Positions 53,191 to 63,015 of a DNA stretch of 64,000 bases are shown here, piece by piece (position 1 is the stretch's first letter; every line of letters begins with the position of its first letter). The notes beneath the pieces were generated by a model. It made no database searches. It was given only the letters and a program-made list of their open reading frames with translations, and was not told the origin of the DNA. Made by a program: the position numbers and the translations under genes. This DNA is from Sinorhizobium glycinis (GTDB taxonomy: Bacteria > Pseudomonadota > Alphaproteobacteria > Rhizobiales > Rhizobiaceae), in NCBI RefSeq assembly GCF_001651865.1, contig NZ_LPUX01000055.1:62001-126000 (forward strand), given 5' to 3'.

Positions 53191-55362
53191 ATGCGTCCAC
53201 TGCTTGCTGCTGCGGCGTTCGTCCTTGGCTGCTTCACGCCGTCGGCGAATGCCTCCGACCAATGGGTGCCTGTGCGCGACGTCGCGCTCGAGGTTCAATC
53301 GGGAAGCCCGCTCGATTTTTCCAGCTTTCTGCCCAATGGTACGATCGACGCGGATCACCGCCTCGTTGCGGGGGAGGGCGGACGGCTGGCCTACGTGAAA
53401 TCACCGGAAAAGCCGCTGCGGATGCTCTGTGCCTCGCTCGCCTGGAGCCCGGCCTCGGGCGGGTTTCCTGATCATGCCGGTGCGGACCGCTACGCGCGCC
53501 AGCTGGCGCTGCACGGCTACAACATTGCCCGGCTGCATTTTGCCGATGCGAGCCTGATGTTCGGCCGGCAGAAGGATTTCGACTTTAATCCGGAGACGCT
53601 CGACCGCATCCACTACCTGCTCGCGGCGCTGAAGCGCAACGGCATCTACTGGATCATCGACGGGCTCTCGTCGCCGCGCGGCGCCTATGGCGGTTTTGAC
53701 GACCGCTGGGACGCAAACGGCGATCTCAAGCTGCGCCTGCACCTGGATGAAGAGGCCTTCGCCCATTGGAGAACGCTGCAGGAGAAGTTCCTCGGGCGAG
53801 TCAATCCCTATACCGGCGTTGCGCCCATCCGCGACGATGCTTTGGCGCTGGTGATCCTCGCCAACGAAAACGGCATCGAGTTCGACAGCGTCGTACATGA
53901 GCGTCCCGGCGAACCCGCCTATGACAAGGTGCTCGCTGCTCCGTTCAATGAAGGGCTTGCGAAACGCTATGGTTCCACCGACGCGCTCGTGCAGGCCTGG
54001 GGAGAGCTCGAGGACGACGAGAGGCTCGAAGCCGGTACGGTGAGGCTTCCGCCCGATCGCTACGCCGACAGCCCCCGCATGCGCGATCTGCAGGCATTCT
54101 TCACCGACCTGGAGCGAACATCGGCCACACGGATGAGCAAGGTGCTGCGCGACCTCGGCTACAGGGGCCTGATCAGCACCTACAACAACTGGCCGACCGT
54201 ACAGACGGCGCTGAGCCGCCGCGATCTCGAGGCGGTCACCATGAACACCTATCACGACTGGGTCGGCGGCTATGCGCCGGGCAGCGCCCTCCTGCAGGTG
54301 AGTTCCATTGCCGACGGCGCCAATTACCTGCGGATGATCGCCGCGGCTCGCTGGCTTGGAAAGCCCTTCGTCGTCAGCGAATACGACCACCTGTTCTGGA
54401 ACCGCTACCGCTACGAGGCGGGGGTCGTCATGCCCGCCTATGCGTCGCTGCAGGGCTGGGAGGTGCTTTGCCGGCATGGCCATGGACCGATCGTGCTTGC
54501 CTATGGCGAGCCCTACCCGCACAAGCGGGCGATGCTTCCGTATGCGATTGCTCTCGATCCGGTCGCGCGCGCCGGCGAAACGCTGGCGGCCCTTCTTTAC
54601 CGGCGTGGCGACGCCGCGACCTCCGGCATCAACATCCCCTTTGCCGTACGCGGCGAGGAGGACCTTGGCGAGGACATGCAGGCGAGGGAGCCGGAGCGCC
54701 TCACCGAGCTCGCCTTGATCGGCGGCATAGGCCTCGTTCCTGCGGACCGTGTCGACGACGCTGTCGGCGTTGCGCAGCCGCGGACACATGGCGCAGAGGA
54801 AATACTGGCTGCTCTTCGGGATAGCGGCTCGCTTCCTCAGGACAATCAGACCGACACGGGGAGGGGCATCTACGAGAGCGACACCGGGCAGATCCTGCTT
54901 GATCGCCGCGCAGGGCAGTTGCGGGTCTCAACGCTCGCAACCGAAGCGGCGGCCTTCTCCTCGCTTCGTGAGCCAATCGATCTCGGCGTCCTTCGCATCG
55001 AGCAGGCGGATGGAAACGGTCTCGTTGCGCTGTCGGCGCTCGATCGGCGGCCCTTGCTCGCGCATAGCCGTCGCATGCTGCTGATCTTCGCAACGGACGC
55101 CCAGAACAGCGGGATGATCTTCCGCGACAGCGAGGAGAAGGTCATCGAGGATTTCGGCAGTCTTCCGGTGCTTGTCCGCAAGAGCTATGTCGATCTGGCA
55201 CTTTCGCGGACAGCAGCCAAATGGAAGGTATCGCCCGTTGGCCTCGACGGCCGGGTCTATCCGCCGGTACGCACCGGCGCCGGCCCCATCGCCTTCCGCC
55301 TCTCGAACGATACGCCCTATGGGCCGACGACCTATTTCCTCCTGGAACTCGAGGAGAGCTGA
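53191..55362 (+). CDS. Secreted glycoside hydrolase (clan GH-A-like)
   Basis: A 723-residue protein with a signal peptide (MRPLLAAAAFVLGCFTPSAN). The first 500 residues resemble a GH-A (beta/alpha)8 enzyme: YNIARLHFAD, then ILANENGIEFD with the acid/base Glu226 in the N-E pair, and VVSEYDHLFWN with the likely nucleophile Glu397. The last 200 residues look like beta-sandwich accessory domains. GTG 53185 would give a GTGA overlap with the previous gene; I chose ATG 53191. It may trim or degrade the polysaccharide made by this cluster. Exact GH family and substrate unknown. Confidence 0.78.
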   Translation: MRPLLAAAAFVLGCFTPSANASDQWVPVRDVALEVQSGSPLDFSSFLPNGTIDADHRLVAGEGGRLAYVKSPEKPLRMLCASLAWSPASGGFPDHAGADRYARQLALHGYNIARLHFADASLMFGRQKDFDFNPETLDRIHYLLAALKRNGIYWIIDGLSSPRGAYGGFDDRWDANGDLKLRLHLDEEAFAHWRTLQEKFLGRVNPYTGVAPIRDDALALVILANENGIEFDSVVHERPGEPAYDKVLAAPFNEGLAKRYGSTDALVQAWGELEDDERLEAGTVRLPPDRYADSPRMRDLQAFFTDLERTSATRMSKVLRDLGYRGLISTYNNWPTVQTALSRRDLEAVTMNTYHDWVGGYAPGSALLQVSSIADGANYLRMIAAARWLGKPFVVSEYDHLFWNRYRYEAGVVMPAYASLQGWEVLCRHGHGPIVLAYGEPYPHKRAMLPYAIALDPVARAGETLAALLYRRGDAATSGINIPFAVRGEEDLGEDMQAREPERLTELALIGGIGLVPADRVDDAVGVAQPRTHGAEEILAALRDSGSLPQDNQTDTGRGIYESDTGQILLDRRAGQLRVSTLATEAAAFSSLREPIDLGVLRIEQADGNGLVALSALDRRPLLAHSRRMLLIFATDAQNSGMIFRDSEEKVIEDFGSLPVLVRKSYVDLALSRTAAKWKVSPVGLDGRVYPPVRTGAGPIAFRLSNDTPYGPTTYFLLELEES

Positions 55363-55470
55363 GTTCGTCGCGACGACCCTGCGAAGCGCACTGACTTAGC
55401 GATTGCATTTCCCGGCTCAACCTGATTTCTGATCCGGCACGGCAGGGCGGGCGAACGACGCGCATCGGCC

Positions 55471-56520
55471 GTGAGATGCATGGAGTGTCGCAACGCAATG
55501 GACAGCTTGCCCGAAATCGCCGGCAAGACCTGGTGGCCGGGGCCGGGCAGCCGCCTCGGCGCGACGTTCTTCGTGCGTCAGGCATTTCCATGGCTTGGAC
55601 ACCACTTCGGCGGTCGGCCGCTTGCCTCGACGCTCTCGCCCGGCATCGAGGGCATCGTCTCCTGGGGCGGGCGTATTCCCGCAACGACTGCAATGGCGGT
55701 CGCCCGCGCGCGGCGGCTGCCGCACTGGCATCTCGAGGACGGTTTCCTGCGTTCGGTCGGGCTCGGCAAGGATGGAGAGGCCCCGGTTTCGATCATTGCC
55801 GACGACCTGGCATTGCCCGTCGATGGCGGCAGGGCGTCGCGTCTCGAACTGTTGATCGCTGGGGCGGCGGGCGGCGGATATGACGTGTTCGGCCAGCGCA
55901 TCCGGGAGAGGATGGTCGAACACAGGCTTTCCAAATACAATAACCTGCCGCATCGCCAACCATCGATCGAACCGAGCAGTCGCCGGCGCATACTCCTCGT
56001 GGATCAGGTCCTCGGAGATGTTTCGGTGGCGCGCGCCCTCGGTAGCCGCCGCTCGTTCGATCGAATGCTGGACGACGCGCTGGCAAGCGGCGCGCAATGC
56101 GTCGTGCGCACCCATCCGGACGTGATGGCGGGCCATCGCAAGGGTTACATGACGGAGCGCGCCGCCCGAACCCCCGGTGTGATCCTGCTCGCCGACAAGG
56201 TGTCGGTCGCCTCGATCCTCGACGTCGTCGACGAGGTCTGGACCGTTTCCAGTCAGGTCGGCTTCGATGCCCTGCTGAGGCGAATACCGGTGCGCTGCTA
56301 TGCGCTGCCCTTTTACGCCGGATGGGGGCTGACGGACGATCGGGTAAGCCCCCGGGCTTTGGCCGCAGCGGCGCGCCGCGCCGTCGCTAAGCCGACGGCG
56401 GACCAGATCACCGCTGCGGCACTTGGGCTCTATCCGAGCTACCGCAACCCGGCGGACTGGGAAGAGATGGATGTCTTTTCGGCGATCGATCTCCTGATTG
56501 CCACGCTCGACAGGGCCTGA
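55471..56520 (+). CDS. KpsC/LpsZ-like capsular polysaccharide protein
   Basis: A 349-residue protein. WGGRIPATTAMAVA, PHWHLEDGFLRSVGLG, IIADDLALPVDG and VDQVLGDVSVARAL are the motifs of the KpsC/LpsZ family of capsule proteins, where KpsC-type domains act as Kdo transferases that build the lipid anchor linker. Only one such domain is present, as in rhizobial LpsZ-like proteins. GTG 55471, ATG 55480 and ATG 55498 are all possible starts. It is the last clear member of the polysaccharide cluster. Confidence 0.8.
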   Translation: MRCMECRNAMDSLPEIAGKTWWPGPGSRLGATFFVRQAFPWLGHHFGGRPLASTLSPGIEGIVSWGGRIPATTAMAVARARRLPHWHLEDGFLRSVGLGKDGEAPVSIIADDLALPVDGGRASRLELLIAGAAGGGYDVFGQRIRERMVEHRLSKYNNLPHRQPSIEPSSRRRILLVDQVLGDVSVARALGSRRSFDRMLDDALASGAQCVVRTHPDVMAGHRKGYMTERAARTPGVILLADKVSVASILDVVDEVWTVSSQVGFDALLRRIPVRCYALPFYAGWGLTDDRVSPRALAAAARRAVAKPTADQITAAALGLYPSYRNPADWEEMDVFSAIDLLIATLDRA

Positions 56521-56635
56521 TCGCGCGACCGCAGGGGCTCGGGAAGACGTGAGAAGTTCCGCGATATCCAGTTTGCGCAATTTTGTATCGATTTAATCCG
56601 GGCCTGCTGCGCTCTTAACCATTCCGCAATCATGG

Positions 56636-56656
56636 GCTGCAACTAAATATTGCAGC
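56636..56656. repeat. Palindrome GCTGCAA-N7-TTGCAGC upstream of the chemoreceptor gene
   Basis: Seen directly: 7-base arms around CTAAATA, 162 bases before the chemoreceptor start, in the 297-base gap 56521-56817. The form suits a dimeric regulator's operator. No family recognised; nothing else definite in the gap. Confidence 0.35.
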
Positions 56657-56817
56657 AGGCATGATTGTTCCTGCCGCAAGGACATTTGGCATCGCGACAA
56701 TACGCGGTGCGGGACGCTTGTTTCAGGCATGCCGACTGCGATTTTCCGGCATTCGGCCAGTTGATTTCTGCATATTGGCGAGGGGTCCCTGCGGGGAGGC
56801 ATATTCGGGGCAGACAT

Positions 56818-58629
56818 ATGAAACTCAATATTGCGCGCGGCATGATTGTGTTTGGCGGAATCATTGCGATCGGGCTGTTGATCTCGATCGGCATCAAGAC
56901 ATACGCTTTCGACAAGCTGCGGGTGAACGGTCCCGTTTACACGCAGATCGTCTATGGCAAGGATCTCGTCGCCGATATCCTTCCGCCGCCCTTGTACACG
57001 GTCGAGTCCTACATGCTCGCGATGGAGGTGATCTCCAGCCCGGAACTCGCTGCCAAGAACCAGGAAAAGATCGCCGCGCTGAAGCGCGCCTATGACGAGC
57101 GCCGGGCCTATTGGAAGTCTTCATCCGCGCCCGATGTGCTGATGAAAAAGCTGGAGGACGAGGTCCTTGCCAGGGCCGATCTCTTCTGGCAGGTGATGGA
57201 AAAGGAGTTCCTTCCTGCGCTTCAGACAAACGAGCTTGCCGGCGCCGCTCAGGCGCTGAGCGCCTTGAAGGGCAGCTTCCATCATCACGAGGTTGCCGTG
57301 AACGAACTGGTGCAGATGGCAGTCGCCTTCCAGGCAGGCGAAGAAGCCGCCGCAGCCGTGGAAACGGACCGCCTGTCCATGGCGGCTACCGCAAGCTCGG
57401 TGATCTCGGTCGCCCTGCTCGCCGCCGGCCTCTGGTACTTCCGCCGCCGTGCCGTCCAGCCGCTGGCTGCGATGTCGTCCTATATGGAGACGCTCGCCGG
57501 AGGCGATTACAGCCGGGCCGTTCCCTTTTCGGATCGTACGGATGAGATCGGCGTGGTGGCGAGATCCGTTGCCATCTTCCGCGAGGCGGCCATCGAACGC
57601 CGCAGCATACGCGAGCGTGCGGATGAAGAACGGCGCCGAAGGGAAGAGCAGGAGGCGGTTCTCCGCGAGCAGCGGGCATCCGAGGAGAGGGACCGGAGAA
57701 ACGTTATCGATCAACTCAGCGCGGGGCTGGGGCGCCTTTCGACCGGCGACCTCACGGCCCATATCGACGGCGGCTTCGCCCCGGAATTCGAGCGGCTCCG
57801 CTGCGAATTCAATGGCAGCGTCGAGCAGCTTGCCGAAGCGATTTCCGGTGTGCTCCAGGCAACCGGCCGGCTGCGTTCCGGTTCGTCGGAGATCGCCAGC
57901 GCCACGGACGATCTGGCAAAGCGCACCGAGCAACAGGCTGTGTCGCTGGAGCAGACGGCCGCCGCCTGTGATGAAATCACCGCGACGGTGCGCAACTCGC
58001 TGGAGCGCGCGCGGGAAGCAAGCCTGGTAATGCGGACTGCAAAGGACGGGGCGGAACGCTCTGCGGCCGTCGTCCGCGATGCCGTTGCGGCGATGGAACG
58101 GATCGCTGGCTCTTCAACGCGCATCCGGCAAATCCTCAATGTCATCGACGAGATTGCATTCCAGACCAACCTCCTCGCCTTGAACGCCGGGGTCGAGGCG
58201 GCCCGGGCGGGCGAAGCCGGCAAGGGCTTTGCGGTCGTCGCGCAGGAAGTTCGCGAACTTGCCGGCCGCTCCGCCAATGCAGCGAAGGAAATCAAGTCGC
58301 TGATCGAAACCTCGGCCCGTGAGGTTGCGGACGGCGTCGACCTCGTCACCCAGACCGGCTCGGCACTGATGGGTATTGAAGGGCATATGCTGCAGGTAAG
58401 CGGCCTGATCGGCGCCATCGTCACCGCGGCCGACGAGCAATCCTCCGCGCTCGACGGCATCAATGCCGCTTTGCAGCAGATGGATCAGGTCACGCAGCAG
58501 AACGCCGCGATGGTCGAGGAGACGAATGCCGCCTGCCGCGCACTGAGCGAGGAGGTGTTGGATCTCGATAGCATTGCTGAACGGTTTCAGGTCAAGATGA
58601 ATGCCGGGCGCGAGCGCCGCGTTGCCTGA
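56818..58629 (+). CDS. Methyl-accepting chemotaxis protein
   Basis: A 603-residue chemoreceptor: TM1 (about 8-27), a periplasmic, mostly helical sensor (about 30-185), TM2 (about 189-209), a HAMP domain (about 210-262), a charged Arg/Glu-rich coil (about 270-305), a second HAMP-like segment (about 310-360), and the cytoplasmic signalling domain with the conserved hairpin [20 protein letters not shown] (about 447-466). There is no C-terminal CheR/CheB tether pentapeptide. Ligand unknown. It stands alone. Confidence 0.92.
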   Translation: MKLNIARGMIVFGGIIAIGLLISIGIKTYAFDKLRVNGPVYTQIVYGKDLVADILPPPLYTVESYMLAMEVISSPELAAKNQEKIAALKRAYDERRAYWKSSSAPDVLMKKLEDEVLARADLFWQVMEKEFLPALQTNELAGAAQALSALKGSFHHHEVAVNELVQMAVAFQAGEEAAAAVETDRLSMAATASSVISVALLAAGLWYFRRRAVQPLAAMSSYMETLAGGDYSRAVPFSDRTDEIGVVARSVAIFREAAIERRSIRERADEERRRREEQEAVLREQRASEERDRRNVIDQLSAGLGRLSTGDLTAHIDGGFAPEFERLRCEFNGSVEQLAEAISGVLQATGRLRSGSSEIASATDDLAKRTEQQAVSLEQTAAACDEITATVRNSLERAREASLVMRTAKDGAERSAAVVRDAVAAMERIAGSSTRIRQILNVIDEIAFQTNLLALNAGVEAARAGEAGKGFAVVAQEVRELAGRSANAAKEIKSLIETSAREVADGVDLVTQTGSALMGIEGHMLQVSGLIGAIVTAADEQSSALDGINAALQQMDQVTQQNAAMVEETNAACRALSEEVLDLDSIAERFQVKMNAGRERRVA

Positions 58630-59328
58630 TTGCTTGCCGCATGTTCGTCGTAGCCGGCTTTAAGGACCAAGACATGTAGGGATTCAAACTGCTACTGCGA
58701 CCTTTGCGCGTCTGATCGCACCACACGACAGCAGCCTGCTGGGCTTCGCCGGTTGCGGTCCGGCAGGGTCAGAAGGATCGCTGTTATTGCCGAGACGACG
58801 GCTCAGGCAATCCGAAGCTGAAGCGCGAGGGACTTCGGAAAGCTTCTCAAGCTCCTTGGAAGCGGCAACGTGCCAGCGGCAAGCCAAGCCGCTGGCACGA
58901 TACCCAGGGCATCATGCCCGAGGCTGCCCTGCACCCACGAGAAAGAGTGTAAGCGGACTGGCCGGCGCAAGGCTACAGTTTGAAATTAAATCCATATCCG
59001 CATTGCGAAGAAGGTGTACGGTTAACGCAAAATTGCGCGGGGGCCTGCCGCCAGCGCGAAACGCACAGTAAAGGATCAACAATATGCTGCAAAGTTTCTT
59101 ATTATGTATTAAACGGTGTGATTGGATCTGGATTCGGGAAAGTTGAGGCGTAAAAGTGTCTGGTTTATGTCGGTATTGCGGCTCAGGGAATAAGTCCAGA
59201 TAATAGACCGTATCTATCGCTGTCGGAAATGGCCGCGCCAGAGGGCGCCTGGTGTCGGGATCGACCATGGAGATAATACTCAATACAGCCAACCCAATAA
59301 GGCAGACACCGTGCGATCTGCATGAAAG
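58630..59328. other. Intergenic region between convergent genes, with a 12-bp stem
   Basis: 699 bases between the chemoreceptor and the tad genes. A perfect inverted repeat CGTGCCAGCGGC (58869-58880) and GCCGCTGGCACG (58888-58899) with a 7-base loop could form a very stable hairpin; no T-run follows on either strand, so it is not a standard terminator. The stretch around 59030-59130 is AT-rich. Open frames here, such as 58912-59292 on the minus strand, lack ribosome sites and recognisable content. Confidence 0.4.
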
Positions 59329-59898
59329 TTAGCCGTAGGTGATCGAGTTGCCGTTTCGTGGCCGGATGAAGAAGTGCTGGTCATATTCGTAAGTGCCGCC
59401 GCCGGTGAAACTTTCGAACAGGTTGGAGAAGACCGTATCCAGTTTGTACTGGACACGCGTCACCACCAGTTGCACGTCCTCCATCCGCAAATCCTCCGGC
59501 ACCTCGACGGGTGAATCCTGGCCCGCCGAAAGGGCGGTCGTCCCATAGGCGGCCGACCAGTTCACAGTGGCCTTGCCCTTGCTGTCGATGTCGAGAACAC
59601 AAAGAAGAATCGAGAGCTCGTCGGAGTCGTAGGGCTGCACGATGGTGTTGACGCCGTCGAGAATCGACTCGACGCTAGCCTCGGTCCACGTGCTCTGCAT
59701 GGCGATGATCTCGCTGCTCGTCGTTGCGATCTGATTGATCTTTCTCCGCACGGTCAGCCCTTGGCCGAGATCTACCAGCCCGGCCAGCAGCAGCAGCAGC
59801 AGCGGAAACACGAAAGCGAATTCGATCGCGGACGCTCCCTCACGGTTCCGGCCGAAATGCCGCAACAGCGTGGTCGCCTTTTTCGGGATCGATCTCAT
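59329..59898 (-). CDS. TadE-like pseudopilin
   Basis: A 189-residue protein. After a short basic leader, EGASAIEFAFVFPLLLLLLA (about 20-40) is the TadE-type N-terminal segment: Glu at the +5-like position and a hydrophobic helix, as in Flp/Tad minor pilins. The remainder is a periplasmic domain with no motif I recognise. GAGGACGC lies upstream of ATG 59898. It is the third gene of a tadG-tadE-tadE set and follows its neighbour by 10 bases. Confidence 0.85.
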   Translation of the reverse strand: MRSIPKKATTLLRHFGRNREGASAIEFAFVFPLLLLLLAGLVDLGQGLTVRRKINQIATTSSEIIAMQSTWTEASVESILDGVNTIVQPYDSDELSILLCVLDIDSKGKATVNWSAAYGTTALSAGQDSPVEVPEDLRMEDVQLVVTRVQYKLDTVFSNLFESFTGGGTYEYDQHFFIRPRNGNSITYG

Positions 59899-59908
59899 GG
59901 GGGCGTCC

Positions 59909-60439
59909 TCAGAACGGCTCGTTGCGCAGCAGGACGGAGGCGCCCATCAGGTAACTGCCGTCCGCGAGCGTGGAACTAGAAAGCGAATAGAGGTTGACGA
60001 TCGGCTTCCACGGAAGGAACGCTTGGACCATCACGTAATCGCTGCCCTTGCCGATTTCGAAACCTTCGGTGATCGAGACGGTGCCGCTGCTGTTGATCGC
60101 CTTCATCGCGCCGGAAGAGGAAGAGTCGGTAAGCGTATCGACGGCGACCAGCAGCTTGTCCCCGCAGTCGAGCACATAGAGCAGGTTGCCGCAGACCTCC
60201 GTCTTGAAGCCAGTGAGGGTCATATTGCCCTCAGCCGCCCGGCCGGTCTTTATGAGGCGAGCGGCCTTATGAACCGCCGCATCGAGCGCCGAGTCGATGA
60301 AGAACATCGCCCCCAATTCGAGAATGCCGAAGATGATGGTGAACAGCGGCAGCGCAAGAAGCGCGAATTCAATGGCGGCGACGCCCGACCTGTCCCGCAG
60401 CAGCCGGCGCAAGACCGTTATCTTCGACTGCCTCCTCAT
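59909..60439 (-). CDS. TadE-like pseudopilin
   Basis: ATG 60439 overlaps the upstream gene's stop (ATGA); the longer frame to 60634 lies inside that gene. The 176-residue product has SGVAAIEFALLALPLFTIIF (about 18-37) as the pseudopilin segment and a C-terminal periplasmic domain with two Cys (VCGNLLYVLDCGDKL) likely to form a disulfide. Together with the flanking genes it would contribute minor pilins to a Tad-type surface structure; no tadA-D, cpaA or flp gene is in the window. Confidence 0.88.
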   Translation of the reverse strand: MRRQSKITVLRRLLRDRSGVAAIEFALLALPLFTIIFGILELGAMFFIDSALDAAVHKAARLIKTGRAAEGNMTLTGFKTEVCGNLLYVLDCGDKLLVAVDTLTDSSSSGAMKAINSSGTVSITEGFEIGKGSDYVMVQAFLPWKPIVNLYSLSSSTLADGSYLMGASVLLRNEPF

Positions 60440-61791
60440 TGGGTGAGCCGGACCGAGGTCAGATATTGATTGAAGAGGGTGGAAAGCCCGGCGGTGATTT
60501 CGTCTTCGGAAGCGGCCGAGATGAAGAGATCCGACGAGGAGGCGCAGTCCTGCAGCGCGATCGGGATATAGTCGTGCCTTGTGGTGCTGCTGCTCACGCC
60601 AGTATGCAGCGTGCCGCCCCATGTCGAAACCCAATCGCTATTCGCCATCGATTTGGCGAGGGTTGCGTTGTAGCCCCAGTCAGCCGGGATAGCGAGATAT
60701 TCCGTATAGAGAATGGCCATTGTTGCGTCGTTGTCTTTGAGGTAGTCGCACCAGTCCGGGTTCAGCGGCGTCACTTGGCCCCAATATTTGCCACTCCACT
60801 TGATTACCCAATCCCGGTTCGACTGGACGCCATCGGTAAGCAGGAGAACGAGTTTGAGCGGCGAAGCGGCCGACGAGCCATCTCCGGCTGTCCCAACCTC
60901 TTTCTTCAATGCCTTCAACGCGGTCTGGAAATAGGTGGCGCTCATAGAGGTCGCGCTGGTTAGTCCACTGCTATCGTCGGAAAGTTTTTTCCGTGCTGTG
61001 CTGGTGGAGTAGGTCGGTTCGAGGACTTCGGAAATCGTCTCACCGAGGCTGTAGAGCCCGACCTTGATCCTCGCATGGTCCTTGTCCGCGGCGTCGACCA
61101 TGTCGAGCACCTCTTCGACGGCGTCGAGCGCCACGTCTGTTCGGAGCTTTACACCGAGACTCTTAATGTAGTTGTAGTAGGTCGATGCGATGACGGAGCC
61201 GTTCCTCTTCACGGGATCCTTCGTGTCGTGGCAGGCGAACTCGCAGGTGATATTCTTGTCAGCCCGCAGCATAGCCTGACCTTCGCTCGTTGCCGCGAGC
61301 AGCATTGACGGCGATTTGTCGAGAACGATGTAGACCTCAAGATAGGAAGTCGCCGGTCCCTCGATGGCGCTGAGGACGCCGACCGGAACTGTCTTGATAT
61401 CCGCCAGGGTCATAAGCGTCGTCGGCACCGTCCCGCTTGCGCTGGCGGTGATCGTGTGGCCGGTCTTGTCGACCGTGATCTCCGTCAGATCGTAGGTGGC
61501 GCTTTGCTTCTCCGACTGGGCGTCGAACCACTCCTTGATCTTCTCGACGATTTCGTCCTCGTCGTATTCGTCGATCTCCTTGATGGCCGCAACCAGCGCG
61601 GCGTCGAGGTCCGATTGCATCCTGCTCTGGACGTTGTAGGCGCGCGTATAGTCGAGACCGGCGCCGATGGCGAGGATCATGGGAATGATGCAGATGGCGA
61701 CCGTCAGCGCGACATTGCCGCTCCTGTCGCTGACCATGCTTGCCATTCGCCTGGCAATCAGCTGACGGAAAGAGCCGAAATGGAGATGCAT
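60436..61791 (-). CDS. TadG-like pilus-associated protein with VWA domain
   Basis: A 451-residue protein. SGNVALTVAICIIPMILAIG (about 24-43) is the TadE/TadG-type segment. From about residue 150 a von Willebrand A domain follows: YIVLDKSPSML has the D-x-S-x-S metal-binding site, and LLLTDGVQSNRDW the later MIDAS Asp. Several Cys suggest disulfides (CEFACHD, and others near the end). It likely sits at the cell surface or periplasm and may mediate adhesion. It is first of three co-transcribed genes. Confidence 0.88.
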   Translation of the reverse strand: MHLHFGSFRQLIARRMASMVSDRSGNVALTVAICIIPMILAIGAGLDYTRAYNVQSRMQSDLDAALVAAIKEIDEYDEDEIVEKIKEWFDAQSEKQSATYDLTEITVDKTGHTITASASGTVPTTLMTLADIKTVPVGVLSAIEGPATSYLEVYIVLDKSPSMLLAATSEGQAMLRADKNITCEFACHDTKDPVKRNGSVIASTYYNYIKSLGVKLRTDVALDAVEEVLDMVDAADKDHARIKVGLYSLGETISEVLEPTYSTSTARKKLSDDSSGLTSATSMSATYFQTALKALKKEVGTAGDGSSAASPLKLVLLLTDGVQSNRDWVIKWSGKYWGQVTPLNPDWCDYLKDNDATMAILYTEYLAIPADWGYNATLAKSMANSDWVSTWGGTLHTGVSSSTTRHDYIPIALQDCASSSDLFISAASEDEITAGLSTLFNQYLTSVRLTQ

Positions 61792-61989
61792 GTTTCTAGT
61801 GACCAGCCCAGTTTTCTATGCGCTGATCCTGCTTGTGAAAAGATTATTCGAGCGTAAATCGGCGTCGTGTTCGGCTGGCCAATCAACGCGGGCCCTATCC
61901 GGATTGCGCAGGAAAGCGACTCTGATGATGCAAGCAGCATCGGCCGGCAGTGCAGGTGTGCCGCTTGGCTGAGCAGCGACCAATCACTC

Positions 61990-63015
61990 TCAGCGGTTCG
62001 TGTCGGATGATCGTGGCGGCGAAGCGCCGATCCCGCGCCGGCTATGGAGCTTCGCCGTTTCGGACGGCGGCTGGCCGAAGGCATCATGATAGACCGCTGA
62101 AAACCGGCCCATATGGGTAAATCCCCAGGCGCGCGCCACCTGCGCGATCGAAAGCGTATTTGCCTCATCGGAGAGTGTCCTGCGTACGCCTTCCAGCCGC
62201 ATCTGGCGCAGAAAGTTCAAGGGAGTCGTATCCTTGAATTGCTGGAAGGCGGTCTGCAGGGCGCGCACGCTCGTACCTGCCTCCCGAGCGATGTCCGCAA
62301 CGCTCATGGGATGAGCTATATTGGCGACCATATACTCAATCGCCCGTTTCAGATTTCGCGGCATCGCCGGCGACATTGGTTTGTGTAGTCGCGCGCTGTA
62401 GTTGTGGGGGACCGATTCCAGGATCATGACCATTGCCGCCTGGAAGAGGTGATTGGTCGCCGTTGCAGAAACGCGGTCTTCACCCGCCACGTCGAAACAA
62501 TCCCAGAGCAAGCTTCCGAGAGCAGCGAGCCGCGAGCCGGCGGCTGAGTCCGTGTCCAGGGTCGCACAAAGGTCGATATCCCCCAGAACGGGGGCGTCGA
62601 GAAGCTGGCTGAGTTGACCGACCATCGCCGATTTTTCGAACGCGATGCCGATATGGCCGCGATTCTCGTGAATGGTCAGCCTTTCGAATTGCGCCATATT
62701 GCCGACCATCGCGGTCCCCGGGGTCGACAGAAGGCGCTTGCGGCCGACATCGATCTCCATGGCACTCGAATGGGGCAAATAGAGTACGAAGGCATCGGAC
62801 GGCTGCGAGAATGTGACCTTCATGCCGGAATGGCACATGCCCGCCCAGATGCTGAAAGGCCCGGCAGAATAGTGCCGATCCTCGACCGAGATACGGCCGT
62901 CTTGCCCCAGGGGCTCAACCTTGGCGGGCGACAATGTCTTTGCATAATGCTCGGACATTTCGTCGGCATCTGCTTTGACTATGCGGAACGCCGGGCGATG
63001 AGGAGCGTACCTCAT
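61990..63015 (-). CDS. AraC family transcriptional regulator
   Basis: A 341-residue regulator with GGAG 5 bases before ATG 63015. The N-terminal 200 residues are a cupin-like effector domain; the C-terminal AraC DNA-binding part has two helix-turn-helices, with MSVADIAREAGTSVRALQTA and IAQVARAWGFTHMGRFSAVY plus the family's FG-x-x-PSE ending. The effector is unknown. It is divergent from the XRE gene across a 714-base gap. Confidence 0.88.
   Translation of the reverse strand: MRYAPHRPAFRIVKADADEMSEHYAKTLSPAKVEPLGQDGRISVEDRHYSAGPFSIWAGMCHSGMKVTFSQPSDAFVLYLPHSSAMEIDVGRKRLLSTPGTAMVGNMAQFERLTIHENRGHIGIAFEKSAMVGQLSQLLDAPVLGDIDLCATLDTDSAAGSRLAALGSLLWDCFDVAGEDRVSATATNHLFQAAMVMILESVPHNYSARLHKPMSPAMPRNLKRAIEYMVANIAHPMSVADIAREAGTSVRALQTAFQQFKDTTPLNFLRQMRLEGVRRTLSDEANTLSIAQVARAWGFTHMGRFSAVYHDAFGQPPSETAKLHSRRGIGASPPRSSDTNR

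Noticed and set aside
58912..59292. 126-codon minus-strand frame downstream of the tad genes
   Set aside because: No ribosome site or domain; it spans an AT-rich stretch and a terminal mix of unrelated segments.
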